From: JAUXFK01 sp034189035
GTDB lineage: Bacteria; Desulfobacterota; UBA8473
DNA: 64,000 nucleotides
Direction: 5' to 3'
Assembly: GCA_034189035.1 (NCBI GenBank)
Contig: JAXHVA010000002.1
Coordinates: 36,684-100,683, forward strand
Program-made: the position numbers and the translations under genes
The notes under the pieces: model-generated
Seen by the model: the letters and a program-made list of their open reading frames with translations, nothing else
Told to the model about the DNA's origin: nothing
Databases searched by the model: none
In this document: piece after piece, positions 38,968-48,642 of the stretch
Layout of the letters: every line of letters begins with the position of its first letter
Position numbering within the stretch: the first letter of the stretch is position 1

Positions 38968-40562
38968 CAGTTTATGCTTAAAAATGGGGGGGGGGATTTC
39001 TATAAGAGATTATTATTAATTTATAGCGACATTTCTCCAATCTCATTGAAAGATCTTCTAGTGAACATATAATGAGTTTTTTTATCGAATCGTTCTTATC
39101 TAATAACAGGGCATAAGTAATCTTAATTTGTTTGAGGGTTATCGCTCCGAGTTTTTAAGATTATGCTAAGAGGACCCTAGAACGATTTAAACTCAATTGA
39201 AGTGTGAAAAAAGGTCTTTCGAACAGGCTTTTCGCAGGATTGTACGAAAGTATTGTTATATTTAATAAATATCTATCTTTTTATAAAGAGGGGGAGAAAC
39301 TCTTTCAACCAATTGAGTATTTAATTATGAATACAAAGAAGACACCGTAATCGATTTATATTGGATGAGTTTGAAAAGTCTCTTTTAGACAATGGGAAAA
39401 GAATATTTCTGGCTGAGCTGTTTAACTTCTCTTATAATTACAATTTTAGTAACTTGAAAAGAAGTATCTGCTTTGTTAACTTACTAAGTTATCAAGATTT
39501 TATGGGTTGATTAAGATTGTACTCATAACTTGAATCAAATTAAAAATTTGTATCACTTGCGCGTGCTATAAAATAGAAGACTATCATCAGGTTTCAACAC
39601 CCTTTCCAAAAACTTAAACTCTAGAAATTATATAATTATATAATAATACCTATTAATTTATGCAATATTTATTCCTGTTAATGTAAAGTTTAGTTATATA
39701 TTAATTATAATAACAGTATCTATTTGATATATAATGGAATTATTTATTCTGCTCATATTTCTTAAATTACTTTTTCCTATTGCATTTATAGGGAGAACTC
39801 CTAAAAAAGTCTTGCTCAATGTACATATTTTAATAACTGAAAAAATGAAAGCTTTGTGTTTATCGCTAAAGAGTTTAAGTAAGAGTTAATTAATGGATAG
39901 GTATTCATAGGAATGTATATTGGATTATATCGGAAAATGTTGCTGTGGTTATACGTATACTCGGATCCTTTCGAAATCCCACCTTGTCTTGCCGAAAGGA
40001 TGTAGACAATTGAAAAGATACATAGAGGAAAAACTGTAAATAAATGAATAAATCGGAAAAAAATGCTGAAAATATGTTTATATTTTCATTTATTGAGTTT
40101 TATTTCATTTTACAAAGAAAATATCCTGGCAATGGCGAAAAACAGAATATTTGAGTATATTTTTTTTTAAAAAGAACAGTAAATTTTTTAAAACTGGTTG
40201 TGTCTTGCAAGACAATATGACTGTATTGTAAAATAAGATAATATCGATCTCAACTTCTTGATATTCTTCAGAAGTTGAAGTCCATCCATCTTAGTCATCT
40301 TCTAGTCAGCAAGTACTATATAGAAATGCCTCCCTTCCTTTTAATGAATACCCCCTTTGCGATGAAGGTCAATTATGTTTTGGCGATTACCTTCCCAGGC
40401 CACCACTTTTTTTGTATTTTGGGCTATACAGATACTTTTGAATATTTGCTAAATAAACAAAGTGTAGAAAAGATGTGTAAGTGCGTCAACAGTATCGTTT
40501 GCTTGCCTATTACAATCGTATTTTGGGTCTGTCTTATCAAATCTCAGAGGCAGATCTCTGTA
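38968..40562. other. AT-rich gene-free stretch with palindromes
   Basis: About 1.6 kb of very AT-rich DNA. The only longish frame (40275-40589) shows no family signature. Two perfect inverted repeats stand out. ATCCTTTCG (39965-39973) and CGAAAGGAT (39993-40001) enclose a 19-base loop. TGTCTTGCAAGACA is a 14-bp palindrome at 40201-40214. A poly-G run lies at 38986-38995. I cannot assign an RNA gene or origin here. Confidence 0.4.
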
Positions 40563-40760
40563 TTTGTGCAGGGCTTTTATGTGTACTGACCATTCTAAAG
40601 ACACTAGAGTTTTTGGAATAAAATTGTCTAGACTGACTACCTATCGGCATTTTTAATAATTGTGGCATTGCATTATGTAAATTATCTATTTGCAATATAG
40701 GTTTTCTTCTGCAATATTTTGAGGCACTTTCCTAATAGAAACCGGAGGAGAGCGCAGTAC
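40563..40760. repeat. Diverged direct repeat, copy A
   Basis: This block matches 51030-51230 in the same orientation, starting TTTGTGCAGG and including ACTGACCATTCTAAAGACAC, then GTTTTTGGAATAAAATTGT and ATTATCTATTTG. Plus-strand stop codons are shared by both copies. On the minus strand both copies are open at the conserved part (SQSxQFYSKNSxVFRMVST). The copy lies just left of the ISL3 element. Confidence 0.8.
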
Positions 40761-40966
40761 AAAGAGAAAAACTTTTGTAGATGTAAACTAATTCAATTTG
40801 TTGAAGACAGGGGAAACCTATCACTAATAGATAACCATTGCTTCTTGACGCGAAGGTTTAATTTTTTACTTCGAGAGAATTATCGAAAAAGGACCCCAAA
40901 TCTTTTCAAAATTCATTTTATCTATAATGGTACTCCTAGGAAAGTAATTTATTAAAATATACACAA

Positions 40967-42277
40967 GGCTCTCCTCCCGATTAGTTGGAGAAAGCCTGGT
41001 AAATTTTTAGAGTGAAGTATCGAAGATCATAGAAGCCATATGCTTTTCTTTTGATGACCTTAATCTTGTTGTTAACCCCTTCCAGTTTTCCTGTATGGAT
41101 AGGATGATCGCAATGGTTCAGGATGCCGTATTGATAACGTTTAAGCATATTGGCAAACTTGGTGACAGCCTAGTGTTTCATTGTCTTTGCCAGGGCGCAC
41201 CAGGCATAAAGTGCCTTTTTCGTCCATGGCCTTGAAGTGTACTTCCAAAGCGTCTTGAGTTTTTGTTTAATTCCACCAGTTCGTTAAGCTGCTGTTGCTG
41301 GCTTTTTCGCCGCACGTTACTGCGATTTTTAAGCAACAGGTATTGGATTCTTTGAAGACCTGTTTATGCTCAGCATACGCTTTACGGTATTCGCTGCTGC
41401 GGGCATGTTCGATCTCCCGGCTAAAGTTGGCAATGACATAGAACTGGCCAAAAACGATCATCGCATGCGGGAGTTTTTTTTAACGGCCTTGATGAACGGG
41501 GCCAACATGTCCATGGCAACGGCTTTAATGCGCTTGCGCTGTTTGCCTTTTAACTGATTGAAGAACCGTTCTAGCGTTTTTGCCTTTCGATCTTTACCAA
41601 CGTAGAGCACATGGCCGCTGAGAGAGTCCAGCACGACGGTCAGGTAGTTGTGGCCCTTTCGTATTGAGATTTCATCAACAGCGAGGATCCTCAAATCGTT
41701 GTAATCGGGCTGACCGAAATCTTGTTCAAGGTAATGTTTGTCGATGGCCTTTACCGTTTTCCAGTTCAGTCCCAGATGTCTGGCGACTTCTGAAACAGTC
41801 ATTACCTGACAGAGTTGATATATATAGCGAACCATCCTTTCGGTGACGCGTAGATATGGGTCGAATAGCTTGAGGTTCTCGATACGGATGCTTTGGCAGT
41901 GAGGGCACTCCAATTTGCGGTAACTGATCGTCAGCCAGAGCCTGGTGGTCGCAAAATTCAGATCCCGAATGGAGCTCTCTGTCCAACTGTGAACTTCGGT
42001 GGCTACTTGACCGCAGTCTGAGCAGATCGGCTTGAAACGTTTGTCTGGCAAAACGTGGATATAGGAATTGGCCGCTTCGGGATCGATCTTTTGGCGTACA
42101 ATTTTGATTCGACGAAAGGGGAAAAACGGTGCTATGCTGAGTCTGGACATCGCAGGCCTCCTTTTGGTATTTGTTGTCTTCGCAAACCAACTCATACCTT
42201 TGGAGATACCGAATGTCCATTCTATTTGATATCACTGTACTTTTCCTCGTTTACACCAACTGTTTTGGATAAGAACC
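40967..42277. mobile_element. ISL3-family insertion sequence
   Basis: About 1.3 kb holding an ISL3-type transposase on the minus strand. Imperfect terminal inverted repeats are visible: GGCTCTCCTCCCGATTAGTTGG at the left end (40967-40988) and, inverted, GGTTCTTATCCAAAACAGTTGG at the right end (42256-42277), identical at 14 of 22 positions by eye. The 8-bp target duplication expected for ISL3 is not seen (ATACACAA left, TCTCGGCA right), so the flanks may have rearranged after insertion. The element sits in the remains of a TIM-barrel gene. Confidence 0.75.
40981..42150 (-). pseudogene. ISL3 transposase, frameshifted
   Basis: From the ATG at 42150 (AGGAGG seven bases upstream) the frame gives the ISL3 zinc-ribbon CSDCGQVATEVHSW, ECPHCQSIRIENLKL, the helix-turn-helix VSEVARHLGLNWKTVKAID and the start of the DDE nuclease (LAVDEISIRKGHNYLTVVLD; AVAMDMLAPFIKAV). 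After 41458 the frame shifts to IVFGQFYVIANFSREIEHAR, and again further on. The C-terminus ends HTGKLEGVNNKIKVIKRKAY, FYDLRYFTLKIYQAFSN-stop at 40981. With at least two frameshifts the enzyme is inactive unless rescued by programmed shifting. Confidence 0.88.
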
Positions 42278-42278
42278 T

Positions 42279-42365
42279 CTCGGCAATATTCGATTTTGGA
42301 CATGCCAAGGCCTTTGATGCTGTTTCAAATGGCCTTTGGAGCCCTGTAAGGATACTCAACCGGGT
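42279..42365 (+). pseudogene. Fragment of TIM-barrel (AP-endonuclease 2 family) gene
   Basis: Directly after the right end of the ISL3 element the frame reads ATFDFGHAKAFDAVSNGL-like sequence (here AIFDFGHAKA), the signature of sugar-phosphate isomerase/epimerase proteins of the xylose-isomerase-like TIM-barrel family. The same DNA occurs in diverged form near 51444-51527. The rest of the gene is missing at this copy. Confidence 0.55.
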
Positions 42366-42779
42366 GTCATGATGGTGATTGATATCGGGGGCCAGGATAG
42401 CAAGATCATCAAACTGAACAAAGACGGGTGTATGTCTGATTTCGCGATGAATGACCGATGTGCAGCCGGAACAGGGCGGTTTCTTGATTTGATGGCACGA
42501 GCATTGGAAGTCTGTCTTGAAGATTTGGGTGGAATTTTTCTACGTTTAAGGAAACCGTGTCTCATAAACAGCACATGTACCGTATTTACGGAGTTGGAGG
42601 TCGTCTCCCTTTTTATATCGGGAAAGAAAAAAAGAGGATATGCCTATATGACCCCATCTTGGGATAGCCAAACGAGTTCGCAATATCGTCAAGCGCTTTA
42701 TTATAGAGGAGAGCGTAGGTTTTGTGGGGGAGTGGTTAAAGAATTGTGGACCTTCGAGATGCTTAAGGAGATTTTTTAG
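42345..42779 (+). pseudogene. 2-hydroxyacyl-CoA dehydratase activase (BcrA/BadF family), truncated
   Basis: The frame reads MMVIDIGGQDSKIIKLNKDG, then MNDRCAAGTGRFLDLMARAL and INSTCTVFTELEVVSLFISG. These are the ASKHA ATPase and [4Fe-4S] cysteine motifs of the activator of 2-hydroxyacyl-CoA dehydratases and benzoyl-CoA reductases. The N-terminal third is absent, a frameshift follows GKKK near 42630 (continuing as RVRNIVKRFIIEESVGFVG) and the end is lost. The upstream sequence comes from a different gene, so a deletion joined two unrelated genes here. Confidence 0.8.
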
Positions 42780-42901
42780 AAATATATTTTCCTGCCTCGC
42801 AAAGAGGGGATTGAGGATGCGATGATAATAGTGATGCCGATGTGAAGATGTGTCTTTGCTGAAAGTAGTGTGTGAACACAAGAATGAAAGGGGAATGTTT
42901 G

Positions 42902-44977
42902 ATGATGAAGATATCGAGACTGCTCATGGTAGGTTTCTTTGCTATTAGTCTTTTTTGGTCTCAGATAAGTTTTTCACAGGAAGCGGATGAAGAGTGTCCG
43001 GAGTGTCCGCATGAACATGAGAAGCGCGTTAAACTGGACGACGTGTTTGTTCATGCATTTCATGGCGGTGCCCTAACCTTTACTCCAACAAGCACCATTG
43101 TGGATGTTGATAAGTATATCAAAAGCGGTGGAGTTGAAAGGGTTGAAGATATCCTGATGAACATGGCAGGCATCGATATCATGAGAGGTTCGTCAGTACC
43201 CGATCCTCAACAAGTTTTGATGTTCAGGGGCTTCGACGACAGCCGGTATACGGTGGCTATAGATGGAAGACCCATTACTGGCTCATCCGGAAAGGCAGTA
43301 ACCCCCATAGATTGGTCCAGTCTTACTCTCAGCGATATAGAAAAGATCGAGATCGTTAGGGGAGGCGCCTCAGCCGCTTTCGAAAACTCAGCCGGAGGAG
43401 TAATAAACCTTATCACAAAAAAAGGGAGGAAAAGAGAAAAATTAAAGCCCAAGATTACGTTGCAACACGACTCCACCTTGGTTGCAGACTATGCCGATCC
43501 TACTTCTTATGCAGATAGAATAATTATTGATGGTGGTGTTGGCGAATTAGGATATTTTCTTAATTACGGGCACAAATCTGCAGAAGGCTACCTTAAAAAT
43601 AACCAGTGGAGATCAAATGACTATTCTGTCAGAGTCACGTATCTCTTTCCCTTTCGGGGATTTCTCACCTTAGCCTACAAAAGGGCAGCACTTGACAGGG
43701 AGATTCCGGTAGTAAACCAACCTGGTAGGTCTGATTATGATCCAGACTACCCTACAGTAAAGGAAGATGCAGATACATTGAAGTTTGTTTCTGTATCGTA
43801 TCCTGGAGGCGATTCTTATAAGGAAAAGAGCGCAGACCACTTTGATTTATCTCTCGAACAACCTTTACGAGATACTACCCTGAAGCTTTACCTTTATAGC
43901 ACCGAAGGAGAAGAAGACAGTTGGTATGTTACATTGGACGATGATGGGAACCCGGCACAAAACTACAGAGGCGGTGACGGGTATATTGAAAAACATGTTG
44001 GCGGGGGGGTAGAGTGGGCACTAAACCCATTGGAGAACAACTCCTTAGATATTGGATATAATTACAAGAAGACCGGAGCCGAGGAAATGCCAAGAATCTT
44101 CGAAATACATGCAGGGTACTTTGAAGACTTGTGGGTTCTCAACCCCAAATGGACATTAAAAACAGGCCTTCGTATTTCCCATTGCCGGCAGCATACCTAT
44201 CCCTTTTCGTTTGACCCTGATGTGCCCAAGTACAGGCATTTGTACCACGATTTGTTTTGGCTACCTAAGTTTGCCTTAACTTATAACATTAGGCATGAGA
44301 CAAGCATGTATATGTCAATCAACAGGGACTACCATGTGCCTGGCTGCTGAGACGAGGCGTACTATATGCGCCAGGGGGCGCTGACACAACATCTGGACTA
44401 TGAAATGAGCTGGCATTATGATGTTGGCATTTATCACCGAATAGGCGAGAACTTTGATACCCGTTTTGTGGTATATTACACTGACGTGTCCGACTATATT
44501 GCCCTTGACAGAGACAAATATTATGTTGACGACAAGGAAAAGCCCTATGCCTATAACGTAGATTCAGCTCAGTTTTATGGTCTTGAACTTGAGTTTAACA
44601 GTACCTTGTTTGATAAACTGGGCCTTTTTGGTAATTATACGTACCTGGAAAATGAGGTGGACGAGACTGATTTGCCGATTACTTTCTGGGTGGATATTCC
44701 ACCGCGGCACAAGGGCAACCTGGGGCTAAGGTACTGGTTAAAAGGTAATATCTTATTGACATGTGACGTGCGCTATGTGGGCAAGAGGAAGAGTGAAGAT
44801 GGCTATACCCTCGATGACTTCATGATCACGGATATTGGTATACAATACACATGCCTTGAGAATAAGGCCAAGTTGCTTGGATATGTGAATAATGTGTTTG
44901 GGGAGAACTACTTGGAGGTATACGGCTATCCTATGCCGCGTCAAATCTTTGGATTTCAGCTAAAATACATTCTCTAA
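42902..44977 (+). CDS. TonB-dependent outer-membrane receptor with one in-frame TGA
   Basis: A 691-codon receptor. Start ATG 42902 (GGGGAA upstream), signal peptide MMKISRLLMVGFFAISLFWS to about residue 26, plug domain (about 45-175: RVEDILMNMAGIDIMRGSSV, VLMFRGFDDSRYTVAIDGRP, IEKIEIVRGGASAAFENSAG) and a beta barrel ending in an aromatic-rich strand (QIFGFQLKYIL). A single TGA at 44348-44350 (codon 483, after VPGC) interrupts the barrel, but the same frame continues undamaged for 208 codons to the natural end. Options are a recent Trp, Cys or Arg codon change to TGA, a sequencing error, or selenocysteine; a hairpin follows the TGA. Substrate unknown. ExbB remains lie 3.4 kb downstream. Confidence 0.82.
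44366..44383 (+). other. Hairpin downstream of the receptor TGA (weak SECIS candidate)
   Basis: GCGCC (44368-44372) and GGCGC (44377-44381) pair around the loop AGGG, with the loop starting 22 bases after the in-frame TGA. Distance and a G within the first two loop bases fit the loose bacterial SECIS description, but the stem is only five pairs and a competing GGCG/CGCC stem exists (44356-44372). I treat it as a possibility only. Confidence 0.25.
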
Positions 44978-44995
44978 TACTCTGCCGAGTATTTT
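44976..44995 (+). terminator. Hairpin at the end of the receptor gene
   Basis: AATACTC and GAGTATT pair around TGCC (44976-44993), overlapping the receptor stop codon and followed by TT. It can act as a weak terminator. A similar element, TACTCTG-G-CAGAGTA, occurs at 51813-51827. Confidence 0.45.
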
Positions 44996-45141
44996 AGATA
45001 GCTATACATACATAGAAATCTTTACCCCTGTTTCCTGGGAAGAGACAAGGTAACCAAAAAAGGAGGCCCACCCCAACTCGTCCCATCCTAACCCTGTAGT
45101 GGTTAGAGGATACTGATCACTTAGAGAAAGATTTTCTAGAC

Positions 45142-45906
45142 ATGAATATTTCGGATATCAACTTTTATACAATGACAAGGAGAACATTTTTGAAATATGC
45201 TGGGATGACAAGTTTGCTGCCCTTTCTCCCTGTTTTATACTTGGATTCTGTATTAAGACCGCCTGGTGCGGCCTTGGATTTCTTGGCCAGGTGTATCCGC
45301 TGCGGCAGATGCGCGGAAGCCTGTCCATATGACAGTATCCGTTTTCTTGGGATCAGTGCAGGCGTTCTCCTTCACACGCCGTATGTAGATCCCTTGAAAA
45401 CTCCGTGTTACCTTTGTCAGGAGCGTGGACCAGACGGTAAAGACCGACCAATAAGTAAATACTTGCGCTGTGGGGATGTATGCCCGACCGGGGCCATAAA
45501 GCCTATTGTTAATGATAAGAGAATTCTCGCAGGGCTTACAGAAGATTTAAAGATGGGGACGGCGGTTATCAATCGCCGTCTCTGTTTAGCCTGGCAGTAT
45601 AATTTCTGTGGGGAGTGTTACCTAAGCTGTCCTTTAAAGGAAAAGGCCCTTTTGGCCTGCCCGAGAGGGGATGAGATCGTTGGTGGTGTTGTTTGGCCAT
45701 TTGTAGACCCGGTTTACTGTATCGGCTGTGGCGTGTGCGTCTATGTATGTCCTGTTCGGAAGAGGGTTGCCGAATCGGCAGTGCGAAGGGATATAAAGCT
45801 CAGCTTCTTTGAAGAACGGTACGGGGCCTTGGTTCGGAAGCTGCTCATTAAAAACGGGCCCCAGGCAGAGCTTCCTGCCATCAGGGTTATAGGGAGGTTT
45901 TTATGA
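45142..45906 (+). CDS. NapG-like periplasmic ferredoxin (four [4Fe-4S])
   Basis: A 254-residue iron-sulfur protein with a twin-arginine signal (MTRRTFLKYAGMTSLLPFLP), so it is probably exported folded by Tat. Four cysteine clusters are visible: CIRCGRCAEACPYDS, CYLC...CGDVCPTGAIKP, FCGECYLSCPLKEKALLACP and CIGCGVCVYVCPVRK. This is the NapG/MauM pattern. NapG works with NapH to pass quinol electrons to a periplasmic reductase. It overlaps the napH-like gene by 4 bp. A hairpin CTAACC/GGTTAG (45088-45106) lies in the 5' region. The ATG at 45142 lacks a good ribosome-binding site; ATG 45172 is an alternative. Confidence 0.88.
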   Translation: MNISDINFYTMTRRTFLKYAGMTSLLPFLPVLYLDSVLRPPGAALDFLARCIRCGRCAEACPYDSIRFLGISAGVLLHTPYVDPLKTPCYLCQERGPDGKDRPISKYLRCGDVCPTGAIKPIVNDKRILAGLTEDLKMGTAVINRRLCLAWQYNFCGECYLSCPLKEKALLACPRGDEIVGGVVWPFVDPVYCIGCGVCVYVCPVRKRVAESAVRRDIKLSFFEERYGALVRKLLIKNGPQAELPAIRVIGRFL

Positions 45907-46787
45907 TCGTCGCAGAAGAGACTGTCAAAGAAAGATGGAAAATCAAATCGGTGCGACGGCTGACCCAGATGTCCGTAGTGGCGCTTTTGATCGGAGTGCC
46001 TTTCTGTTCACAAAACCCGGATACATGGTCACCTTCTTTGATCGTCCGGGGATATTGGCCAGCGCCGACCATATTCCGGATCACAGGTGATACCTGGAGT
46101 TTCGCTATAGGAAACTTCCACCTGATGAATCCGGTGGCCTTTGTGGAGGTCTTGCTTTCTGCAAAAGAATTTCAATTCGGTTTGTTTATCTCCACGCTGA
46201 TTCCCTTAGGCATTACAATGATTTTCGGCCGGGTGTTCTGTTCCTGGCTCTGCCCGGTCGGTTTTGTACTCGAACTGACCATGAGAGTGAACTCAATTTT
46301 AAGAAGGGTAGGCCTTACGCGTAAAGTCAGAACAGGGGATTATCGCTATTTTGTTCTAGTACTTTCGATGCTTTTTGCGTTTTTCTTTGCCTTTCCGGTA
46401 ATTTCCGTGCTTGACCCCCCTCACGTGTTAGGCAGGGAATTGATCTATTTCTTCACCCAATCGCAAGTTAGCCTGGCTGGTGCAAGTCTTCTCGCATCAA
46501 TCCTTCTTTTTGAGATTTTTTTTTCGTCCCGTGCGTGGTGCAAATCTTTCTGCCCCTCAGGTGGAGCCTTGTCTCTACTCGGTATAAAGCGGTTGTTGCG
46601 GATTAAAGTAAACCCGAAAAAGTGCATCAAATGCAGGAAATGTGACAGCGCATGTCCTTACAGTTTAAGCCCAGGCAAGCTTGCTGAGTGCCAATATTTC
46701 GACTGGACAATATGTGATAATTGCGGTCTTTGCATAGATATATGTCCAAACAAAGCCATTTCTTACTGGTGCTTGAAAAGGAAATAG
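45903..46787 (+). CDS. NapH-like membrane ferredoxin
   Basis: A 294-residue membrane protein with about four to five membrane segments, the two cytoplasmic CX3CP motifs (CSWLCPVGFVLE, CKSFCPSGGALS) and two C-terminal [4Fe-4S] ferredoxin motifs (CIKCRKCDSACPYSL, CDNCGLCIDICPNKA). NapH-type proteins oxidise menaquinol and hand electrons to NapG. The pair is intact, while the molybdenum reductase remnant downstream is broken, so their present electron acceptor is unclear. Confidence 0.9.
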   Translation: MIVAEETVKERWKIKSVRRLTQMSVVALLIGVPFCSQNPDTWSPSLIVRGYWPAPTIFRITGDTWSFAIGNFHLMNPVAFVEVLLSAKEFQFGLFISTLIPLGITMIFGRVFCSWLCPVGFVLELTMRVNSILRRVGLTRKVRTGDYRYFVLVLSMLFAFFFAFPVISVLDPPHVLGRELIYFFTQSQVSLAGASLLASILLFEIFFSSRAWCKSFCPSGGALSLLGIKRLLRIKVNPKKCIKCRKCDSACPYSLSPGKLAECQYFDWTICDNCGLCIDICPNKAISYWCLKRK

Positions 46788-46924
46788 AATGCCGAAGAAA
46801 GGTTATCAAACTATCGCAGAAAAGTTTGTCAAAAAATGTCAGGGTATTTTCTCGATTCACAAGAGTTCCATTCCCCTCTTTTTGCGTGTTCTTATTTTCG
46901 ATTATCTTCTTTGATTCGGCATTT

Positions 46925-48312
46925 AGGACAGGAGAGACTGTAAGATGAGATACAGATGAGGATGGTAAAGTAGACAAATAGCCCCTTTTAATGAGAGAGG
47001 GAAGATCATCAGGCTGGAGATTGAGAGTAATGCAGGTGAGGTTATGGATCGCTCTCAATATTATGAAAAAGGGAAGCTGGTAAGTATCGAAAGAGATTTT
47101 GATCACATAACTTGCGGATTGACTGCTGGGAATAGCTGAAGAATGAAAAAAGAGTAAGACAGGAACCTGACTCCGATGGCTCAGGCAGGGTGAATAAGGT
47201 CATCCTTTTTGATCATAGGGAATGCCCCATGAAGATCGAAAAGACACAACAGACGACGGCCTTTTCGATACAATCTATTATTTCAAGGAAGGTAGGCTTT
47301 CCTCTTCTACCAAAGAGACAGATGGAGATCATATAGATAAACATCTGGCAGACATACCGAGATGAAAAGCCTCATGAAAGAAGGGATGATAGAGATGGAG
47401 ATGGAAAGGTGGAGACAATCTTGCATTACGATGCAGAAGGTCTTCCCAGGGAAAGCCATCATGATCTAGGCAAGGACGGTAAAATGGAGACATTTCGACT
47501 TTATCATGGGGGCGAGATATCCCATGAGAAAAAGTAGATAGATCTCGATGGCTGGTTTGAGATTATTACGTCTTTCAGAGATTCAAAACCTATTTGAATA
47601 ACAAAAAGATACGAATAAGGACAGAGCTTTTGATATCCTTTTGGAATATGAGAAGGGGAAACTTGTGTATGAGGAAAAGAACACCAACTTTGACGAAAAA
47701 AAAGATTTCTTATGTCGTTTTGATTCAGAGGGTCGCCACGAAAAAATTGAGGAGGATACCGGACATACTGGATGTATAGACAGGATCAGGCATTTTGTAA
47801 GAGGTCAACTCGCCAAAGTGGAATATGATGATAAAGGCGATGGGCTTATAGATACCATATCTATTTTACAGGGAAGGGAGGTTTCGCATTCAGATCCAGG
47901 ATGAAAATGGAGATGGAAAACCGAGTACGAAGATATTTTTAAACAAAGAAGAAGAAAGGGAAAGGGTTAAAGTGACGCCGATCTTAACGCGAAAACGGAT
48001 ACATGGTAGTACTATCTGGATAAGCAGCTTGTCAGGCTGGAAAAAGATGAAAACAGTGATTGAAATGTCGATCTAAGGCTTTTTATAGGAACAACAAGAA
48101 GGAAAATCTTATTAAGGATCAAGACCATGACGGACGGGTTGAGACCACCTAGTGGTTCAACCGGTCCAAGTGATCCATAGTCACAAAGATAGACCTGGAC
48201 GGAGATACGTCGCCGGATACGCGCTACTACAAAGGTGGGGTTTTAAGGAAAAAGGAGGTTGATGAAGACGGGGATGGACATCTCGATTTGAGAGGGCATT
48301 AAGATGCCCATG
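46925..48312 (+). pseudogene. Asp/Gly-rich repeat protein, many frameshifts
   Basis: Across three frames the same repeat recurs about every 20-25 codons: a DxDGDGxxD turn followed by YYxxGxLxxxExD. Examples are SQYYEKGKLVSIERDFD, DGDGKVETILHYDAEGLP, EYEKGKLVYEEKNTNFD, YLDKQLVRLEKDENSD and DLDGDTSPDTRYYKGGVL followed by DEDGDGHLDLRGH. The pattern resembles calcium-binding-like, dockerin/thrombospondin-3-type repeats of secreted or lipoprotein families in delta-type bacteria. Numerous stops and shifts show it is dead. Its start cannot be located. It sits between the napGH-like genes and the exbB remnant. Confidence 0.7.
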
Positions 48313-48344
48313 AAATTGCCGCTGGGAATGATTAAACAATCGGA

Positions 48345-48617
48345 CGGGTGCTGGCACAGGCCATGGAGGTCAAGGATCACGATAGAGAGACCCTAGAAAT
48401 CGTGACCGCTCATGGGGTGGATAAAGAGGTTAGGGGTCTTTTATCCTATCTCCAAGCCATGGCGACTATTGGAAATATCCTGCCTTTGCTTGGGCTACTG
48501 GGCACGGTTCTCCGTATGATAAAGACATTTATGGTTATCCATGAGATAGACAGTAAGGTAAATGCGTCGGTACTAGCAGGTGGTATCTGGAAGGCGTGTA
48601 AAAGAGGAATACTGTGA
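48345..48617 (+). pseudogene. exbB-like: ExbB/TolQ-like proton channel remnant
   Basis: The frame reads RVLAQAMEVKDHDRETLEIV, VDKEVRGLLSYLQAMATIGN, ILPLLGLLGTVLRMIKTFMV and NASVLAGGIWKA. This is the conserved TM2-TM3 core of ExbB/TolQ/MotA proteins, which energise TonB. The N-terminal helix and everything after GIWKA (the usual EALLTTAAGL) are lost. Its presence near the TonB-dependent receptor suggests that the island once carried its own Ton motor. Confidence 0.78.
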
Positions 48618-48642
48618 AAAGAATATAATAATTCCAGAAGAG

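Noticed and set aside
39965..40001. Stem-loop as a tRNA or riboswitch
   Set aside because: No cloverleaf, no T-loop consensus and no downstream gene to regulate.
40275..40589. 104-codon frame as a small membrane protein
   Set aside because: AT-rich surroundings, no Shine-Dalgarno and no recognisable motif; its end runs into the repeat whose stops are shared between copies.
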